A stretch of 62,309 bases of DNA from positions 1 through 62,309 of the forward strand of contig CAMAFY010000013.1 of assembly GCA_945833885.1 (NCBI GenBank), read 5' to 3'. A program made the position numbers and the translations under genes. This DNA is from an uncultured Bacteroidales bacterium (lineage in GTDB: Bacteria; Bacteroidota; Bacteroidia; Bacteroidales; Bacteroidaceae). The notes under the pieces are model-generated. The model saw only the letters and a list, made by a program, of their open reading frames with translations, searched no databases and was not told the DNA's origin. Positions 44,711 through 53,750 of this stretch are shown in pieces; within the stretch, counting starts at the first letter, position 1, and each line of letters begins with the position of its first letter.

Positions 44711-44971
44711 CGGCGGTATTATGGGGTGATTCCATGAATTTCCGCCATGATTTCCCATCGGGTTTACGTTCCGGAGGAAGCCATCCTCCCCATCTGTTCC
44801 CGACGAGGAACGACGGTTCGCCCTGCCGTGTGGCGAAGTACATGCCCTAATCTGCAAAAAACGCCATCGCGGAAACAGACTCCCGATCCTGAAAATCCCC
44901 GCCTGCGCACCCCGCCCATCCCGTAAACCATCACCGGAATTTCCTGAAAACGACCATTAAACCTCCCGCTC

Positions 44972-46153
44972 ATGACCCCGAAAATAAAAGTCGCCTATTT
45001 GCTGAACTCCACCCTTCCCAACAGCGGCGCCACAAGATCGCTGCATGAACTGCTGGTAAAACTGTGCCCATTGGGCGTGGAACCCTACTTCATTGTCCCC
45101 GACACCAACGGATACTATGCGACACTTCAAGAGAAGAACATCCCCACATTGGTGGTGAACTTCCGCCCGCACACCTACACCTACACGAACACCGTGAAGG
45201 ACTGGCTGCTGTTTCTGCCGCGGATGGTGGCGCGCGGAGTGCTCAACCGCCGTGCCTCGCGCACCATTGCCCGATGGTTGGAGGAAGAAGGCGTGCAGTT
45301 GGTGCACACTAACGTGGGAGTTGCGAAGGTTGCCTACGATGCCGCGCGCAAATTGTCCATTCCCCACGTCTACCACCTCCGTGAATACGGCGACAAAGAC
45401 TTCAAGATGTATTACTTTCCGTCGCACAAAGCGCTGGAAGAGCAGTTGAAAACGTGCCATTCCATCAGCATCACCCGCGACATCTGCCGCTACCATTGCG
45501 GCAAGGAGGGCAAAAACGCCCGCGTCATCTACGATGGCATCATGCCGGAACGGAAGATTATGCCCGAAACACCCAAGGAACGCTTCCTGCTCTTTGCTGG
45601 ACGTGTGGAACCTGCCAAAGGCGTCGACTTCCTGCTCCGCGCTTACGGCCAGTACTGCCGGCAGTCCGACGCGCCTTTGCCGCTGAAAATTGCGGGAAGC
45701 ACCGCAAAAGCCAACTACTTTGCAAGGATGAAGCGCATCGTTGAGGAGGAAAACATCGGGAAATATGTGGAATTTCTTGGCGAACGCAACGACATCATGG
45801 ACCTCATGCAACGGGCACTGGCCATCGTCATCCCCTCCCCTTCCGAGGGCTTCGGACGGTGCATCACGGAAGCGATGTTCAACGGTTGCCTCGCCATCGG
45901 CCGCAATACAGCCGGAACAAAGGAGCAACTCGACAACGGATTAGCGGCGTGCGGCGAGGAAATTGCCCTGCGATTCGAGACGGTTGCGGAACTTGCCCTG
46001 AACATGCTCGCCATAGAACGGAATCCTCAGGGATTTTCGGACATGCGAAACCGGGCTTTCAAGGTGGTGAACAGCCTCTATTCTTCCGAAATTTCAGCAA
46101 GTAAGGTGTACAAATACTATCAGGAAATACTGGAAACACCGCACAACGGATAA
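44972..46153 (+). CDS. GT4-family glycosyltransferase
   Basis: 393-residue retaining glycosyltransferase with the GT-B fold. The N-terminal domain begins VAYLLNSTLPNSGATRSLHEL, a common glycine/serine-rich acceptor loop; the C-terminal domain has FAGRVEPAKGVDFLLRAY (about 208-225) and the nucleotide-sugar E-x7-E motif at E292 and E300 (EGFGRCITEAM). No membrane segments. It presumably adds a sugar to surface polysaccharide, consistent with the adjacent exporter and Wzi-like gene transcribed in the opposite direction. The donor sugar cannot be read from sequence. A methyltransferase follows 124 nt downstream in the same direction. Confidence 0.9.
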   Translation: MTPKIKVAYLLNSTLPNSGATRSLHELLVKLCPLGVEPYFIVPDTNGYYATLQEKNIPTLVVNFRPHTYTYTNTVKDWLLFLPRMVARGVLNRRASRTIARWLEEEGVQLVHTNVGVAKVAYDAARKLSIPHVYHLREYGDKDFKMYYFPSHKALEEQLKTCHSISITRDICRYHCGKEGKNARVIYDGIMPERKIMPETPKERFLLFAGRVEPAKGVDFLLRAYGQYCRQSDAPLPLKIAGSTAKANYFARMKRIVEEENIGKYVEFLGERNDIMDLMQRALAIVIPSPSEGFGRCITEAMFNGCLAIGRNTAGTKEQLDNGLAACGEEIALRFETVAELALNMLAIERNPQGFSDMRNRAFKVVNSLYSSEISASKVYKYYQEILETPHNG

Positions 46154-46276
46154 GACGCTCCGGACGATTCCGCGACAAAGTCCGGCACACGCTCCCGAAA
46201 GACCGCGCGACAAGCGTGAAGGAGTGCGCGAAAGGTTGCCGGACAGACTTGAAAACGATAACAAAAATCCCCGAAA

Positions 46277-46990
46277 ATGAAGATTACAAACGACCCTATG
46301 GGCAGTGCCATCGCCGACTATTTCCAGCATGGAAAGGCGGCAAAACTGCGCGTTTTCTCCCCGGATTTCGACGAGGATGAGATACCCGTGGCCGACCTTT
46401 TCCGCACTTTTGCCGAAATGCCTCCGCTCGAACAACTGGCGCTGCGGCACGCCAAGGGTCATGTGCTTGACGTCGGTGCCGGCGCGGGCTGTCATTCCCT
46501 AGCCTTACAGGAGATGGGAGTGGGCGTGACTGCCGTGGAAATCTCGCCGCTCTCCGTGGCCACCATGCGCCAACGCGGCGTGGAACGGGTCGTGGAGCAG
46601 GACTTCTGGCAGATGTCGGGGAGTTTCGACACCATTCTCATGCTGATGAACGGCATCGGCATCGTAGGAACCATCGCCCAACTGCCGAAGTTCTTCGAAC
46701 ACATCTCCGCCATTCTCGCCCCCGACGGGCAAGTTCTGGTGGATTCCACCGATGTCTGCTACATTTTCGACGACGAACCGGGCGACAAAGCCTTCATGCC
46801 TACCGACCGTTATTACGGCGAATGGCAATACCGTATACAATACAAGCAGGTGAAAGGCGAATGGTTTCCATGGCTTTATGTGGACTTCGACACCCTGGCT
46901 ACGGCGGCGACGGCACACGGATTCCGCGCGGAACGGATGGCCGATGGGGAGCATTACGACTTCCTCGTCCGCATCGTCCGGGCATCATAA
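46277..46990 (+). CDS. Class I SAM-dependent methyltransferase
   Basis: 237-residue methyltransferase. Motif I is LDVGAGAGCHSLAL (about 64-77), motif II VTAVEISPLSVATMRQRGV, and motif IV LMLMNGIGIVG. The substrate is unknown; small-molecule or sugar O-methylation would fit the glycosyltransferase that precedes it, but no sequence signature is decisive. Start at ATG 46277 (MKITNDPMGSAIADYFQHGK). Normal length with all SAM-binding segments. The C-terminal part (WFPWLYVDFDTLATAATAHGFRAERM) is typical of methyltransferase domain family members in Bacteroidales. Confidence 0.86.
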   Translation: MKITNDPMGSAIADYFQHGKAAKLRVFSPDFDEDEIPVADLFRTFAEMPPLEQLALRHAKGHVLDVGAGAGCHSLALQEMGVGVTAVEISPLSVATMRQRGVERVVEQDFWQMSGSFDTILMLMNGIGIVGTIAQLPKFFEHISAILAPDGQVLVDSTDVCYIFDDEPGDKAFMPTDRYYGEWQYRIQYKQVKGEWFPWLYVDFDTLATAATAHGFRAERMADGEHYDFLVRIVRAS

Positions 46991-47761
46991 CCGCAGAATA
47001 TCCTGAAAGCCTCCCGCCATCCGAAGGCATTCCGCCGCATTCCCATCCCCCCGAAACCCATTTCACACACCAATGTCGCGGGCACTTCCGGAAGTTTGTT
47101 CCGAAGGTGTCCGCGACAATCGTAAACATCTGTAAATCAATCACTAATAAAAGGCGTTGAAAAGTACGGCACTTCCTGCCCAAAACCTCCGCACTTCGCA
47201 ACGGAAAGTGCCGCACTTTACGGGCGAAAGTGCCGCAGTTTCTTCCCCGCCCTTCCGCACACCGCGACAAGGGAGTGGACATTGGGGATGCCTGCCCCCG
47301 AACTTCCACCACAAAAGGACGAAAACAGGAGCGACAGGCTTCAGCGCCATTCACAAGAATTCACGGAAACGCCGTATGTCTTTCCCGGATGCCACAGAGC
47401 GGGAACGCGGATTACCAGCATGACAACGGCAAAGGAGACGGTGCCGGACAACGGCAATCCACGCCTCCCGACACCGCAAAAAAGTCGCGGAAGACCCTTG
47501 GAAAACAAGCGTCCGACGCGACTTTATCTGTTTGCCCAGCGCAGGTTTTCCCTGCACGGAGCCGCATAGTTCAAGCGTTGTTACCGCTTGTCATTGAACG
47601 GATTGCGAACATCGTTTCATAAACCAGCGGCGATGTGCCTACAATCTGTCGCTTAATGCAGAATGAACAGGGATGTTCGGAAGAGAAAAAGCCATGGGAT
47701 GCCTCAACATCATCCGCAAACAAACGGTGAGGATTTGCGGAGGTAACTGACGGGAAGCGCC
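46991..47761. other. Gap between the methyltransferase and the decayed surface-protein gene
   Basis: Convergent region. It contains array 14 at 47161-47270; the remaining 47271-47761 shows a small hairpin (CAAGCG...CGCTTG near 47573) and no convincing coding sequence or terminator for the methyltransferase gene. Confidence 0.45.
47161..47270. repeat. 22-nt periodic array 14 (AAAGTGCGG type)
   Basis: Units start at 47161, 47183, 47205, 47227 and 47249, exactly 22 nt apart: AAAGTACGGCACTTC, AAACCTCCGCACTTC, AAAGTGCCGCACTTT, AAAGTGCCGCAGTTT and a divergent GCCCTTCCGCAC unit. The pair AAAGTACGG / AAACCTCCGCACTT also occurs in array 3, so the two arrays share ancestry. Confidence 0.93.
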
Positions 47762-48685
47762 TTAATAGACCGTATGCTGCGGGTCGAAGTTGGTCCAACC
47801 TTCCAACCAGTTATCGGTGACTCCGAATGCTCCGACGTAATCCACCTTATCGAACCACGTTGAAGGTTCGCCCTCGAAGGATGCCGCCCCGAGTAGCGGG
47901 CTGCCGATTTGCGGCAGATAGGGACTGCCGACACCGAGGGCATCGGTAAGACGCAGCGAGGAAACATCGTCGAAATACCGGTTGCAGAGGTTCTCCATAC
48001 GGAAGAACGTGGAGGAGAACGAGGGTTGCGAGGCATCGATGACCTGCAAGCCGACAGCATCGTAGAGGACATCCTCATAGACCTTGTTGGCATCGGAGCC
48101 GAGGATGTCCATGCCCGCCATCACATTGTGGTGGAAACGCAGACCGCTATTCTTGGCCTGTGCGGGCGTATCGCCCTTCTCGCCGTCGAGAATCAGGCCG
48201 ATGGGTCATCCGAAAGCCAGGGAATTGATGATGTTCAGGCGCGAACTGCGGCGCACCTGCATGGCAGATTGGAAGCGTCCGAGCGCCGAACCGTTGTTGG
48301 GATTGTAGGAACCGGCGTTGATGAAGTCGGTGGTGTTCTCAAAGTTCTCCCCCTTCTGCATCTTCGGACCTACGAAGGTGATGTTGGAGAATGTGGCGGT
48401 CGTGAAGGGAGATGCGTCGGAACCGCTGGTATTGTTGTCGCTCTCGAAGCCGTTGCTTTGGGACTTGTCGGCAATTCGTGCGTTGCGGACGGACAGGCCA
48501 TACTGCACATTGCCGGAAAAACCATTGTCGGTATCGAAGTCATCGTCCCAACCATGATACGCCACAAGGTGCTTGCAGTTGACACTTCCACCGAACCATT
48601 CGAAGGAATCATCGTTGCTGCAGGCCGCGAACATGACGGAACCGGCAAGGATGCACAGACATCCGTAAGATAGATTTTTCTTCAT
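47762..48685 (-). pseudogene. Decayed surface lipoprotein (beta-helix type partner of a TonB receptor)
   Basis: One reading frame broken by a single TGA at 48208-48206, in ...NSLAFG-stop-PIGLILDGEKGD. Homologues I recall have an aromatic or other residue there, so a TGG-to-TGA change is the simplest explanation. The N-terminal piece has a lipoprotein signal (MKKNLSYGCLCILAGSVMFA, lipobox AACS) joined almost at once to the conserved FEWFGGSVNCKHLVAYHGWDDDFDTDNG segment, which in full-length family members lies in the middle of a 400- to 500-residue protein; about half of the gene therefore appears deleted. The C-terminal part ends WTNFDPQHTVY, as intact family members do. Full-length relatives are encoded beside a TonB-dependent receptor. 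Confidence 0.75.
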
Positions 48686-48932
48686 TTTTATGATGAGAAT
48701 GGTTGAAAATGATTCAGACTGTGGCTGAACGGATTCAGAATATGGTTGAATTTCCTATAAATTATGGACATTGTTTTACGCTGTTCACTTGCTTTTCTTT
48801 TCTATTCCGCGATTCGTCTTAAGGCATTCTTCCGGAAACACGGGTCATGGCTGCGGATACCCCAGGCGATGATCGTAGATATACCGGCTCATGGCTGTGG
48901 AAATTACCGTCAAAAAAGCCTGAGGCAGATAC

Positions 48933-49319
48933 TCAGAATTTCACGGATGCGGTCAGACTGATGTTGCATCCCGGACGGTATTGCCGCGTATTCTGCCGCA
49001 CCTCGCGCTGCGTGCCGTCGTGGAGCGTCACGGTGTCGAACTGCCGGTAAGTGACCTTTTGTGCCAACAAGTCGCGGACGCCGACCTTCAATTCAAAGTG
49101 CTTGCCCCAACGTTTTGCCAAGGCCAAATCCACGACATCGCGGGGCATCTCGTAACTGTCGGGGACACGGGCGTTGTCATCATCGGCACTGCTGCCCTCG
49201 CTACGCCCCACTCCGATGATGCGCTTTCCGATACAGTTGTAGAGGAGCGCGGCGGAAAACTGCCACTTCGGGTTCTGATAGAAGAGGCTTATGACGGATA
49301 CCATAATGGCTAATGACAA
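48933..49319 (-). pseudogene. C-terminal remnant of a TonB-dependent receptor
   Basis: About 125 residues corresponding only to the end of an outer-membrane receptor barrel: ISLFYQNPKWQFSAALLYNC, WGKHFELKVGVRDLLAQKV and a terminal strand ending ...NISLTASVKF with aromatic Phe. No signal, plug or barrel start is present, and the frame upstream is not coding. It lies 248 nt upstream of the decayed partner gene in the same orientation, just as intact receptor/partner pairs are arranged, so both are remains of one locus. A fusion to a new start codon (ATG 49304) could still yield a short peptide, but a working barrel is impossible. Confidence 0.75.
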
Positions 49320-49740
49320 GTCCTATTATAGGCATAGGTGGGCTTTGTAAGAACAGGTAGCCATGCTTATGTTTTGCGTTGCAAAGGTATGGTGGGTAAA
49401 TCTCAAAGATATTGCATCGATATGAACTTATCGTGAAAGGTATATTTCCGCTTTTTTCTCAGAACGGAACGATTGTTTCTTCATGGAAATGCAATAAAAA
49501 AGCCCCCGCCATTGGGAATGACGGAGGCCTGAAACGATGGAATCGGTATTCGAATATCGACGATTATCGTGAGAATTTTCGAGAACTGGCGTGAGAATTT
49601 TCGAGAACTGGCGTATTTTTTTTCGAAGAAAGCCGTGGGATTTTTCGAAGAAAGCCGTGGGATTTCCGGAGAATATCGTGAGAATTCGCTGAATGTGTCG
49701 TAAGGAGCGGCTGTGGGTTTCCTGAAATTCCACAAGGCTT
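49320..49740. other. Gap between the receptor remnant and the acyltransferase gene
   Basis: The left part carries TACCTTTG on the minus strand (49391-49384), a good -7 box that may be left from the lost receptor gene. The right part is array 15 (49547-49699), which ends 42 nt from the acyltransferase stop codon. Confidence 0.5.
49547..49699. repeat. 22-nt periodic array 15
   Basis: GTGAGAATTTTCGAGAACTG begins at 49569 and 49591; related units GTATTTTTTTTCGAAGAA, GTGGGATTTTTCGAAGAA, GTGGGATTTCCGGAGAAT and GTGAGAATTCGCTGAATG begin at 49613, 49635, 49657 and 49678. Spacing is 22 four times and 21 once. Confidence 0.93.
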
Positions 49741-50916
49741 TCAGCCTAAAAGTATGCGACCGAAGCGCGGACCGGTCAGACGATAGAGCATGGCAACGCT
49801 GCACCAACTGAAAGCCAACACAAAGATGGCGGCGACGGGCACGCGCAATGCCACGGGGACACCACAGGCTGTGACGGCCCAAAACGTGGGACCGACGAAG
49901 AAATAGTGGAGCATATAGATGCCAAAACCACAACGCGTGATGCCTGAAAGACAGGACTGCAGACGGGAACCACGGAGAGGCAGGCTGAGAACCACAAGGC
50001 TGACAGCCAGAGACTGCGCCAGAACGTTGGGCGTACAATTGGTCCAGAAGAGTTCTACCTGCTGGGGCGTGGGCGACGGTAGCGACAGAATATAACGGTA
50101 ACCGAGGAGGTTTACCGCATAGCCTGCGGCGAACAGGGGAAGACCGATGGCCAATGCACGGCTGAACGACAGACGAACCTCATGACGGATGCAATGGCCA
50201 AGAAGAAGATAGCCGTTGAAACCGGCGAAACTGTAAAACAATCCGTAGGGATTCCAGTCGCACGTTCCGAAATTGTACGGACTAACGAACTCCGTCATAT
50301 AGGGGATGAAGGTAGAAAGTCCCCAAAGAAGGAGCACGAAATGCTTCTGCCGAGGACTTGCCTGCGACACCCACGTATCGAAAATGGGGAGATAAAGGTA
50401 GAGTCCGACCAACATATAGATGTACCACATGTGGCATGCGACATAAGAAAAATTGTATGGAATGTGGAGCATCCGCGTACATGCCGTACCGAAAGTCTGA
50501 CTCGTGGTTTCGGTCCACGGGAAGAAGAGGGTGACGGCATCGGCACCGAAGCCTAACAACCCCAGGACAAAGGGAAAAAGATAATAGCAACACGACCAGA
50601 TCAAGAACGGCCAAAGGACACGCGGAATGCGGCGGGCATAGAAACTGCGCATGGGCACCGCACTACCCTTCTGCAAGGCTTCGCGGGAACGACCGAGGAG
50701 GAGGGCACCCGTAAGCATGACGAAAATGGGGACACACGGGCGCACAACAGCACCCCAAACGGCGCCCCAACGGGTAAAATCCGCGTTGCTTTCACCGCTG
50801 CCATACGTGGCGGCAGCATTGAAAGGGTCGCAGGTGTGGCACGCAATCAGAAGGAAAAAGGCAACAAGACGCAGAAGGTCGAGATGTACATCGCGGGAAG
50901 TCTGGTTGATGGTCAT
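49741..50916 (-). CDS. Acyltransferase 3 family membrane protein (OafA/WecH-like)
   Basis: 391-residue integral membrane protein with about ten transmembrane helices. The start at 50916 (MTINQTSRDVHLDLLRLVAFF) puts the conserved DLLRxxAxFxxxxxH motif of acyltransferase-3 proteins at residues about 13-27, with the essential His in LLIACHTCDP; the RIPRVLWPFLIWS loop and HMWYIYMLVGLYLYLPIF segments are also typical. Members O-acetylate surface sugars or other envelope molecules. An upstream ATG at 50943 would add nine residues. It is transcribed alone, not next to the polysaccharide genes at 40-47 kb, although modification of surface glycans remains the best guess. Confidence 0.9.
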   Translation of the reverse strand: MTINQTSRDVHLDLLRLVAFFLLIACHTCDPFNAAATYGSGESNADFTRWGAVWGAVVRPCVPIFVMLTGALLLGRSREALQKGSAVPMRSFYARRIPRVLWPFLIWSCCYYLFPFVLGLLGFGADAVTLFFPWTETTSQTFGTACTRMLHIPYNFSYVACHMWYIYMLVGLYLYLPIFDTWVSQASPRQKHFVLLLWGLSTFIPYMTEFVSPYNFGTCDWNPYGLFYSFAGFNGYLLLGHCIRHEVRLSFSRALAIGLPLFAAGYAVNLLGYRYILSLPSPTPQQVELFWTNCTPNVLAQSLAVSLVVLSLPLRGSRLQSCLSGITRCGFGIYMLHYFFVGPTFWAVTACGVPVALRVPVAAIFVLAFSWCSVAMLYRLTGPRFGRILLG

Positions 50917-51169
50917 GGGAATATGAAAGAGATTGATGGGCAAAATGAAATCAACACCACCCTACTTTACATCATTGTCAGGGCTATTTTTTTCAGGTTC
51001 TTGTTGAATTTGAAGGGATGAATACGGATGTTCCGCAGCAAGGATTTTGCCGTAGGATACGAAAAAGGTCCGGCAAACCAGTCATCTGTACAAAAGGAAC
51101 AATGCTGATTTGCAGGACCCAAAAGTGAAAAACGCGCCTTCATCGTCCACGTTGTTCCGTTTTTTTCGG

Positions 51170-51586
51170 TCAAAGGAGTAAGGCTCCGGCAACCAGACAA
51201 TTAAGGAACATGAAGAGAGGACTGAAACGGAAATGGCTGACACCCCATACCGACGACACGAAACACAGCAGAATGATGGAGGCATGCCATACATCCTTGG
51301 GGAAAAAGCAGATAGGAATGGCGATAACTGCCGCCGTGAAGACCAGAGCGTCAAAGATTGCAAAGAAATCCATGCGTATTCCACGCAACACGCGCAACAG
51401 ATAGCGTGCCGCAATGAGGAAAAGAGGGCTCCAAGCCGCCTGCAACGCACCCTCGCAAGCGGACTTGCAGGATGGGAAGCACCACCAAAGGATGGCAAGG
51501 GTGGCGAGTATCGCCAGTAAAATAAAGGCGATACGGTCTTGCCGGCGGCGTCTTTCAGCGCCAAATGATTTCATTCTTCGAGGCAT
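51170..51586 (-). CDS. Small hypothetical membrane protein
   Basis: 138-residue protein (start MPRRMKSFGAERRRRQDR; ATGs at 51652 and 51574 are also possible) with an arginine-rich N-terminus followed by four hydrophobic segments, for example FILLAILATLAILWWCF and IILLCFVSSVWGVSHFRF. I do not recognise a family. The positive-inside pattern and the even hydrophobic spacing favour a real gene over a chance frame, but overlapping frames of similar length exist on both strands. No operon partner; 253 nt beyond the acyltransferase start and far from its upstream neighbour. Confidence 0.5.
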   Translation of the reverse strand: MPRRMKSFGAERRRRQDRIAFILLAILATLAILWWCFPSCKSACEGALQAAWSPLFLIAARYLLRVLRGIRMDFFAIFDALVFTAAVIAIPICFFPKDVWHASIILLCFVSSVWGVSHFRFSPLFMFLNCLVAGALLL

Positions 51587-51652
51587 AGCATGGATTTTTT
51601 CGTGAACGGCGGCAACGTTTTCCCTGTCCGTTCTGCGTTTTTCACAGAGCAT

Positions 51653-52223
51653 TCAGGCGTGCCGGAACGGGTAAATGTCGGAGTGCGGAAAAGGGGCATG
51701 ACGCTCATTGCGGCGCCATGCTCCTTTATCTTTATATATTCAAGCAGGTCCTATTATCCGGCTTGTACAAACCTTTTCATCGGTTTCACAAAACCGTTAT
51801 CCAGTTTGTTCAAAACCTTTTTTTTCGATTTTGCAGAACGATTATCCAGTCCGCACAAAACTTTTCATCGGTTTCACAAAACCGTTATCCAGTTTGTTCA
51901 AAACCTTTGTTCGATTTTGCAGAACGATTATCCAGTCCGCACAAACCTTTTCATCGGTTTCACAAAACCATTATCCAGTTTGTTCAAAACCTTTGTTCGA
52001 TTTGAGCGATGGATTTCGCTGGATTTTATAGAAAAAACTGCTTATATGTCCTCCGTAAATGATGGTTTGCTTTCGATAAACCATACGGACAATGCGGAAA
52101 CACGCGCGACTTTTCGCGCCATACCGTAGCGGGGAACCACGCTAAACCGCGTGCCATAAGGTCTGCTTTCGAGGTCATAGTGCGGAGGACAGGGGGCAAT
52201 GTCGTGGCGACGAAGCCCAGTTT
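51653..52223. other. Gap between the small membrane protein and the DUF4301 gene
   Basis: Mostly array 16 (51754-52010). The right end (52011-52223) contains CGCGCCATACCGTAGCGGGG, a partial copy of the dispersed GCCAT element without its GAAAACGAAGG end, and otherwise nothing recognised. Confidence 0.5.
51754..52010. repeat. 21-22-nt periodic array 16
   Basis: TTATCC begins at 51754, 51797, 51842, 51885, 51928 and 51971: spacings 43, 45, 43, 43 and 43 nt, that is two units of 21-22 nt each. Two unit pairs alternate (TTATCCAGTTTGTTCAAAAC and TTATCCAGTCCGCACAAA), so the near-exact repeat is 86-88 nt. The one 45-nt interval is due to extra Ts in a poly-T run (51818-51825), a slippage-like change. 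Confidence 0.92.
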
Positions 52224-53750
52224 TTACTGATGTTGGTCGCGGTAAAGGTCGTTGACCGTCTTCACAGGATTGAAGGTGGAGAGGGGAACCTCAACGAAAA
52301 CAGTGTTCCAATCGCTCATTGCACCATTCCAAAGTCCGGGAAGTTCAAGGGCTTTCAGTTCCTTTCCGTCCTTACTCTTGTGGGAAATGAATCCGGTAGC
52401 GGGGTCAACGTAGTCGGGAAGTGAGAACTTCTGACCATTGAAGTTGCGGATTGCGCAGACAAGGTCCACGGGATTGAAGTGGGTTCCGTTCTCAAACATG
52501 GCCTTTTTCTCGGGATCGCTCATGTCAATCTGGCTACTTTCGAGCACTTGCAGGCTGACAGTTCCGTCGGGATTGTAGGCAAGGAACGGGCCACCACCGG
52601 GTTCTCCGACGTTGCGGACCATACCACAGACACGCATAGGACGGTTCAACTTGCAGTAAAGATAGTCGAGAAGTTCCAGACCTTCCAGACCTTCTGCGGC
52701 ATCGCTGTGGCAACGCAGGTCGTTTTCTACAAAGTCGAGCATCTTCTTCATGCGTTCCTGCGATACGTTTCCAGCCTCAAGTTCCTCAAGATATGCAAAG
52801 GCTTTGTGCTGAAGGGTCACAAGAACACCTGCAAGAAGTTTCTTATATGTCACCGTATCTCCCTTCAAACGGTCGGGAACAACGTTATCGATATTCTTGA
52901 TGAACACGATGTCGGCATTGATATCATTGAGGTTTTCAATGAGGGCACCGTGGCCTCCGGGACGGAAGAGCAGACTTCCGTCGGCATTGCGGAAGGGAGT
53001 GTTGTCGGCATTTGCGGCAACAGTGTCGGTCGAGGGCTTCTGTTCGCTGAAAGAGATGTCGTAAACGGCCTTGAACTTGTCGGCATAGACCTTGGATTTC
53101 TCGGCAGCGAGGGCCTCGAAGAGCGGACGATGCTCCGGACTTACCGTGAAGTGAACGTGCACACTGCCGTTGTTGTCCTTGGCATAGAGGGCACCTTCAA
53201 CCAGATGTTCCTCAAACGGCGTGCGGGCTCCCTCATCATAGCGGTGGAACTTCAGAAGTCCCTTGGGGAGTTTGCCGTAATTCAGGCCGTCAGCGCCGAG
53301 CATTCCGGCGACAACAGCCTTGTATTGGCCGTCTTTGACGAGGTTTGCAGCGTCTTTGCCGTACTTTTCCATCAAATGTGCGTTAAGATCGGCCAGGAAT
53401 GCGGCATCCGGAAGGCGTTCAAAGAACTTCTTTTCGAAATCTGTCGTAGGAACGTCGTAGTCAGCATCGAGGAATGCGAACATATCCTTGAACATTCGGC
53501 TGGCAGCACCGGAAGCCGGCACGAATTTCACCACACGATTCTCGGGATCTGCGGCATATTCGTCCCAGGCTGCAAGATAAGCCTCCTGTTCCTCGGCAGT
53601 TGGAACGTAGATTCCACGATTATCGACACTCGCAGCGCCGCTTAATTGAAGAAAAGGAAAGCCTGCAGCAAAACTTGCAAGTTGTTCATTGAGTTTTTCT
53701 TCTGAAATGCCCTTCTTGACAAGCAGGGCTTTGTCTTGTTCGGTCAACAT
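52224..53750 (-). CDS. DUF4301 family protein
   Basis: 508-residue cytoplasmic protein with no signal or membrane segment. It matches the DUF4301 family found in Bacteroidetes, recognised by FVPASGAASRMFKDMFAFL (about 97-115), HFTVSPEHRPLFEAL, RPGGHGALIENLNDINADIVFIKNIDNVVPD (about 264-295) and GGPFLAYNPDGTVSLQVLESSQID. The loop PASGAASRMF and the HGALIENL...IKNIDN segments resemble sugar-nucleotidyltransferase-like folds, so a nucleotidyl-transfer role has been suggested for such proteins, but I know of no biochemical proof. Start at 53750, MLTEQDKALLVKKGISEEKL. Single-gene transcript, flanked by repeat arrays on both sides. Confidence 0.9.
   Translation of the reverse strand: MLTEQDKALLVKKGISEEKLNEQLASFAAGFPFLQLSGAASVDNRGIYVPTAEEQEAYLAAWDEYAADPENRVVKFVPASGAASRMFKDMFAFLDADYDVPTTDFEKKFFERLPDAAFLADLNAHLMEKYGKDAANLVKDGQYKAVVAGMLGADGLNYGKLPKGLLKFHRYDEGARTPFEEHLVEGALYAKDNNGSVHVHFTVSPEHRPLFEALAAEKSKVYADKFKAVYDISFSEQKPSTDTVAANADNTPFRNADGSLLFRPGGHGALIENLNDINADIVFIKNIDNVVPDRLKGDTVTYKKLLAGVLVTLQHKAFAYLEELEAGNVSQERMKKMLDFVENDLRCHSDAAEGLEGLELLDYLYCKLNRPMRVCGMVRNVGEPGGGPFLAYNPDGTVSLQVLESSQIDMSDPEKKAMFENGTHFNPVDLVCAIRNFNGQKFSLPDYVDPATGFISHKSKDGKELKALELPGLWNGAMSDWNTVFVEVPLSTFNPVKTVNDLYRDQHQ

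Larger units (their letters stand above)
44392..44971. other. Divergent promoter region between the exporter and the glycosyltransferase
   Basis: Holds -7 type boxes for both directions (minus 44584-44577, plus 44703-44710) separated by an AT-rich stretch with poly-T, while 44740-44971 is GC-richer leader sequence of the glycosyltransferase gene. No repeat array of the 22-nt kind and no convincing gene here. Confidence 0.5.

Noticed and set aside
48206..48208. TGA recoding (selenocysteine or tryptophan) in the surface-protein gene
   Set aside because: No selenoprotein family is involved, other genes in the window use TGA as stop (for example the LRR gene), and the gene is already damaged by a deletion; a nonsense mutation is simpler.
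51708..52031. Frames with repeated FSSVSQNRYPVCSKP peptide in the plus strand
   Set aside because: Repeat peptide results from the 86-nt DNA repeat; the same peptide appears in all three frames in turn. No start signals.
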